DNA of 7,151 bases from Nitrosomonadales bacterium (GTDB lineage: Bacteria > Pseudomonadota > Gammaproteobacteria > Burkholderiales > Methylophilaceae). The stretch covers positions 1-7,151 of the forward strand of contig JABHXS010000039.1 in assembly GCA_018657165.1 (NCBI GenBank). Reading direction: 5' to 3'. The notes under the pieces are model-generated. The model was not told the origin of the DNA, did not search any database, and saw nothing but the letters and a program-made list of their open reading frames with translations. Both the position numbers and the translations under genes were made by a program. This document shows, piece after piece, positions 3,636 to 7,151 of the stretch (the stretch's first letter is position 1; each line of letters begins with the position of its first letter).

Positions 3636-6600
3636 ATGAGCTATTCCTTTACTGAAAAAAAACGCCTTAGAAAAAGTTTTGCTAAAAGAGAAGAGGTCCT
3701 TGAAGTTCCTTATTTGCTTGAGATGCAACTCGAGTCTTATAAAAATTTTCTTCAGTTAGATGTTCCATTAGAAGAAAGAAAAGATGAAGGGCTTCAATCG
3801 ACATTTAATTCCCTATTCCCTATTTCCAGTCATTCTGGTAATGCAAAACTAGACTATGTAAGTTACAAACTAGGAAAGGTAGATTTTGATGTAAAAGAAT
3901 GTCAACAACGTGGCTTAACATACGGAGTTCCATTAAGGGCGGCAGTAAGATTGACGATAATGGATAAGGAAGCATCTCAGCCAACCATTAAGGAAGTCAA
4001 AGAGTCAGAGGTATATATGGGTGAAATCCCATTAATGACGCAAAACGGATCGTTTGTAATAAACGGAACTGAGCGAGTTATTGTATCTCAGCTGCATAGA
4101 AGTCCTGGTGTATTTTTTGAGCATGATAAAGGTAAAACACATAGCTCAGGAAAGTTTTTATTTTCAGCAAGAGTAATTCCTTACAGAGGCTCTTGGTTGG
4201 ATTTTGAATTTGATCCTAAAGATTACTTATATTTTAGAATAGATCGAAGAAGAAAAATGCCAGTAACAACTTTACTTAAGGCGTTAGGTTTAACTTCTGA
4301 TCAGATATTAGAAACTTTTTATGATTTTGACACCTTTTATGTCAAAGGAAAGAAAATTGAGTTTGAATTAGTCCCTTCAAGGCTTAGGGGTGAAGTAGCA
4401 AAGTTTGATATCAAAGACAAAAAAGGTAATTTAATAATTGCTAAAGATAAAAGAATTACAGTTAAGCATATTAGAGAGATGGAGAAATCGAAAGTCAAAT
4501 CAGTTGTTATTGATGCTGAATTTCTTGAAGGAAAGAAGCTTGCAAAGTCAATTATAGATAAAGATACAGGAGAAGTTCTTTTGAATGCTAATGAGGAAAT
4601 TACATTAGCTGAAAACAAAAAAGATGAAGAAGGAAAATCATATCCTATTCTTGATAAGATCATCGAAAATGGCATTGATGTATTCCAAACACTTTATTCA
4701 AACGAGTTAGATCATGGAGATTTTATTTCACAAACTCTCCAAACTGATGAAATACCTGACCAATATGAAGCAAAAGTAGCAATTTATAGGATGATGAGGC
4801 CAGGCGAGCCCCCAACAGAAGACTCAGTAGAAAAGTTATTTGAATCAATGTTTTTTAAACATGAAAGATATGATTTATCTAGTGTTGGAAGAATGAAATT
4901 TAATAAAAGAGCTTACCCAAACAATTCCGAGAAGTTCGCACCATGGATGCAAAATTTGCAGAGCAATCTAGATCATAATTCCGATGAGGGAGAGACAATT
5001 TTAACCAAAGAAGATATTTTGGCTGTGGTAGGGATTTTGATTGAGTTAAGAAATGGACGCGGCGAAATTGATGATATCGATCATCTTGGAAACAGAAGAA
5101 TTCGCTCTGTAGGTGAGCTTGTAGAAAATCAATTCAGAACAGGGTTGGTTCGTGTTGAAAGAGCTGTAAAAGAAAGGTTGGGACAGGCTGAGGCTGATAA
5201 CTTAATGCCACATGACCTAATAAATTCAAAACCAATTTCTAGTGCAATCCGAGAGTTTTTTGGTTCATCACAGTTATCACAATTTATGGATCAAACAAAT
5301 CCATTATCTGAAATAACACACAAAAGAAGAATTTCTGCTCTAGGCCCTGGTGGGTTGACAAGAGAGCGAGCAGGCTTCGAAGTTAGGGATGTGCATTCAA
5401 CTCATTACGGAAGAGTTTGTCCAATTGAAACTCCAGAAGGCCCAAACATTGGGCTTATTAATTCCCTGGCACTGTATGCAAAAACAAACAAATATGGTTT
5501 TTTAGAAACCCCTTACAGGGTTGTTGAAAATGGCAAGGTTAAAACTGGAATAGATTATTTATCCGCAATTGAAGAAAGCGACTATACAATTGCTCAAGCC
5601 AATTCTGAACTTAATGATAAAGGTGGTTTTAGAGAAACACTTGTTTCATCAAGATTTAAAAATGAATTCACTCTAGCAAGCAATGAAGATGTTAATTATA
5701 TGGATGTTGCTCCAGGCCAAATCGTTTCAGTAGCTGCTTCATTAATTCCTTTCTTGGAACATAACGATGCTAACAGAGCGTTAATGGGAGCCAACATGCA
5801 AAGACAAGCTGTACCATGTCTTCGAGCAGAAAAAGCACTGGTTGGAACTGGGATTGAGAGAACAGTTGCGACTGATTCAGGAACAACAGTGCAGGCAAAG
5901 AGAGGCGGTATAGTTGATTATGTAGATTCGCAAAGAATAGTTATTAAAGTTAATGATAAAGAAGCTACTCAAGGTGAGGTAGGTGTTGATATATATAACT
6001 TAACCAAATATACAAGATCAAATCAAAATACAAATATTAATCAAAAGCCTCTTGTTAAGATTGGAAACAAAATAGAGCGCGGGGATATAATAGCTGATGG
6101 TGCATCTACTGATGTTGGTGAATTAGCGCTTGGACAAAACATGTTAGTTGGTTTTATGCCTTGGAATGGATACAACTTCGAGGATTCAATTTTAATTTCT
6201 GAAAGAGTGGTTTCTGATGATAGATACACATCTATTCATATAGAAGAATTACAGGTGGTGGCAAGGGATACAAAATTAGGGCCTGAAGAAATTACAAGGG
6301 ACATTTCAAATTTATCTGAGAGTATGCTGGGTAGACTTGATGAAGCAGGCATTATTCATATTGGAGCAGAAGTTGAAGCTGGCGATGTTTTAGTAGGTAA
6401 AGTGACCCCGAAAGGAGAAACTCAACTTACCCCAGAGGAAAAACTATTGAGGGCAATCTTTGGAGAGAAGGCTTCAGATGTTAAGGACACAAGTTTAAGA
6501 GTTCCTTCTGGTCAGGCAGGAACGATAATTGATGTGCAAGTATTTACAAGAGAAGGCATAGACAGGGATACGCGTGCTGAGCAAATTATAAATGCTCAAT

Positions 6601-7151
6601 TAGATGCATTTCAGAAAGATTTGGCAGATCAGCTGAGAATTGTAGAGGATGATACATTTAGTCGAATTGAAAAATTAGTGGTAGGTAAAACGGTTTCTGG
6701 TGGTCCTAAAGGCCTTAAAAAAGGAGCTAAAGTTACTAAAGAAATATTAGCTGATATTGAGAGATATGAAAGATTTGATATTAGACTCTCGGATGATAAA
6801 GATTCTAAAAACCTTGAAGCCCTTAAAGAGAATTTAAATAAAGCTAAGAAAGAGTTTGATTTAAGATTTGATGAGAAAAAGAGAAAGTTAACCCAAGGTG
6901 ATGAGTTGCCTCCTGGCGTTCAAAAGATGGTCAAAGTTTATATGGCAGTCAAAAGAAGGATTCAGCCGGGAGATAAAATGGCTGGTAGACATGGAAACAA
7001 AGGAGTGATTTCCAAAATTGTTCCCGTTGAAGATATGCCTTATATGGCCGATGGAACAACTTTAGATGTAGTTTTGAATCCTTTAGGTGTTCCTTCAAGA
7101 ATGAATATTGGCCAAGTACTAGAAATGCATCTTGGATGGGCAGCGAAAGGC
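3636..7151 (+). CDS. rpoB: RNA polymerase beta subunit RpoB (3' end outside window)
   Basis: RpoB is the second-largest subunit of RNA polymerase and forms one half of the catalytic cleft. The frame is open from ATG 3636 (GGAG at 3627-3630, 5-base spacing) to the window end, giving 1172 residues. By alignment to E. coli (1342 residues) roughly 220 C-terminal residues are missing. The N-terminus has EVPYLLEMQLESYKNFLQ. The rifampicin pocket SSQLSQFMDQTNPLSEITHK (544-563) corresponds to E. coli numbering plus 36, with Thr554 where E. coli has Asn518. GPNIGLINSLA follows. NFED (847-850) and GDKMAGRHGNKG (1112-1123, with Lys1114 and Lys1122 matching E. coli 1065 and 1073) are active-centre motifs. 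Both lineage inserts seen in proteobacteria appear to be present, the first near 225-350 and the second before the GDKMAG motif. No frameshift is seen. rpoC would be expected downstream. Confidence 0.98.
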   Translation, partial: MSYSFTEKKRLRKSFAKREEVLEVPYLLEMQLESYKNFLQLDVPLEERKDEGLQSTFNSLFPISSHSGNAKLDYVSYKLGKVDFDVKECQQRGLTYGVPLRAAVRLTIMDKEASQPTIKEVKESEVYMGEIPLMTQNGSFVINGTERVIVSQLHRSPGVFFEHDKGKTHSSGKFLFSARVIPYRGSWLDFEFDPKDYLYFRIDRRRKMPVTTLLKALGLTSDQILETFYDFDTFYVKGKKIEFELVPSRLRGEVAKFDIKDKKGNLIIAKDKRITVKHIREMEKSKVKSVVIDAEFLEGKKLAKSIIDKDTGEVLLNANEEITLAENKKDEEGKSYPILDKIIENGIDVFQTLYSNELDHGDFISQTLQTDEIPDQYEAKVAIYRMMRPGEPPTEDSVEKLFESMFFKHERYDLSSVGRMKFNKRAYPNNSEKFAPWMQNLQSNLDHNSDEGETILTKEDILAVVGILIELRNGRGEIDDIDHLGNRRIRSVGELVENQFRTGLVRVERAVKERLGQAEADNLMPHDLINSKPISSAIREFFGSSQLSQFMDQTNPLSEITHKRRISALGPGGLTRERAGFEVRDVHSTHYGRVCPIETPEGPNIGLINSLALYAKTNKYGFLETPYRVVENGKVKTGIDYLSAIEESDYTIAQANSELNDKGGFRETLVSSRFKNEFTLASNEDVNYMDVAPGQIVSVAASLIPFLEHNDANRALMGANMQRQAVPCLRAEKALVGTGIERTVATDSGTTVQAKRGGIVDYVDSQRIVIKVNDKEATQGEVGVDIYNLTKYTRSNQNTNINQKPLVKIGNKIERGDIIADGASTDVGELALGQNMLVGFMPWNGYNFEDSILISERVVSDDRYTSIHIEELQVVARDTKLGPEEITRDISNLSESMLGRLDEAGIIHIGAEVEAGDVLVGKVTPKGETQLTPEEKLLRAIFGEKASDVKDTSLRVPSGQAGTIIDVQVFTREGIDRDTRAEQIINAQLDAFQKDLADQLRIVEDDTFSRIEKLVVGKTVSGGPKGLKKGAKVTKEILADIERYERFDIRLSDDKDSKNLEALKENLNKAKKEFDLRFDEKKRKLTQGDELPPGVQKMVKVYMAVKRRIQPGDKMAGRHGNKGVISKIVPVEDMPYMADGTTLDVVLNPLGVPSRMNIGQVLEMHLGWAAKG

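Noticed and set aside
3305..3728. Two - strand open frames (80 and 68 codons) across the end of rplL, the spacer and the start of rpoB
   Set aside because: Both are mostly complementary to real genes or to hairpin sequence, have no domain, and their compositions follow from AT-rich antisense DNA.
4337..4675. Open frame of 112 codons on the - strand inside rpoB (also a 62-codon one at 6041-6229)
   Set aside because: Antisense to rpoB, Ser/Phe/Leu-rich in the way expected for the complement of an AT-rich, Lys/Glu-rich coding region; no support as genes.
1..7151. A new accessory or defence system
   Set aside because: Every coding region belongs to the conserved tuf-secE-nusG-rplKAJL-rpoB cluster, with no foreign genes, integrases, transposases or atypical insertions.

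Overview
The window is a stretch of the bacterial translation/transcription supergene cluster, all on the + strand: tuf (3' end) - tRNA-Trp - secE - nusG - rplK - rplA - [L10 leader] - rplJ - rplL - rpoB (5' part, running off the window). Gene order is the classical proteobacterial one. The DNA is AT-rich, with A/T-ending codons throughout. Several protein signatures resemble betaproteobacterial families more than the Escherichia coli versions. Examples are the L11 C-terminus with GSARSMGIEVEG, L10 with YGISEDPVAAAKVLNDFAK and a long C-terminus carrying FVRGLAAVRD, and RpoB with DQTNP in the rifampicin region. A low-GC, streamlined betaproteobacterium, possibly of the aquatic Methylophilales (OM43-like) kind, is my best inference. 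It rests on remembered family sequences, not on a search.

Layout: 1-184 is the end of EF-Tu. 200-275 is tRNA-Trp(CCA), squeezed between tuf and secE with no room for its own promoter. 289-1181 is secE-nusG, with the stop and start codons sharing a base. 1182-1236 is a short spacer holding a likely L1-binding leader structure. 1237-2348 is rplK-rplA with a 2-base gap. 2349-2556 is a 208-base gene-free leader that holds a -10-like hexamer inside an inverted repeat, the L10 leader (long irregular hairpin plus kink-turn stem) and a GAAA-capped hairpin followed by a T-rich run just before the rplJ ribosome binding site. 2557-3500 is rplJ-rplL. 3501-3635 is a spacer with a long bulged hairpin and a three-copy 7-bp tandem repeat. 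3636-7151 is rpoB, 1172 codons, incomplete at its 3' end.

The genes serve linked jobs. EF-Tu and tRNA-Trp supply the ribosome. SecE is part of the protein export channel. NusG couples RNA polymerase to Rho or to the ribosome. L11 and L1 build the GTPase-centre base and the L1 stalk. L10 and L7/L12 build the stalk that recruits EF-Tu and EF-G. RpoB is the beta subunit of RNA polymerase. Two autogenous circuits are suggested by the RNA structures: L1 on the rplK leader and the L10-L7/L12 complex on the rplJ leader. I found no mobile element, CRISPR array, or undescribed defence or metabolic system. The points of interest are in the non-coding leaders.
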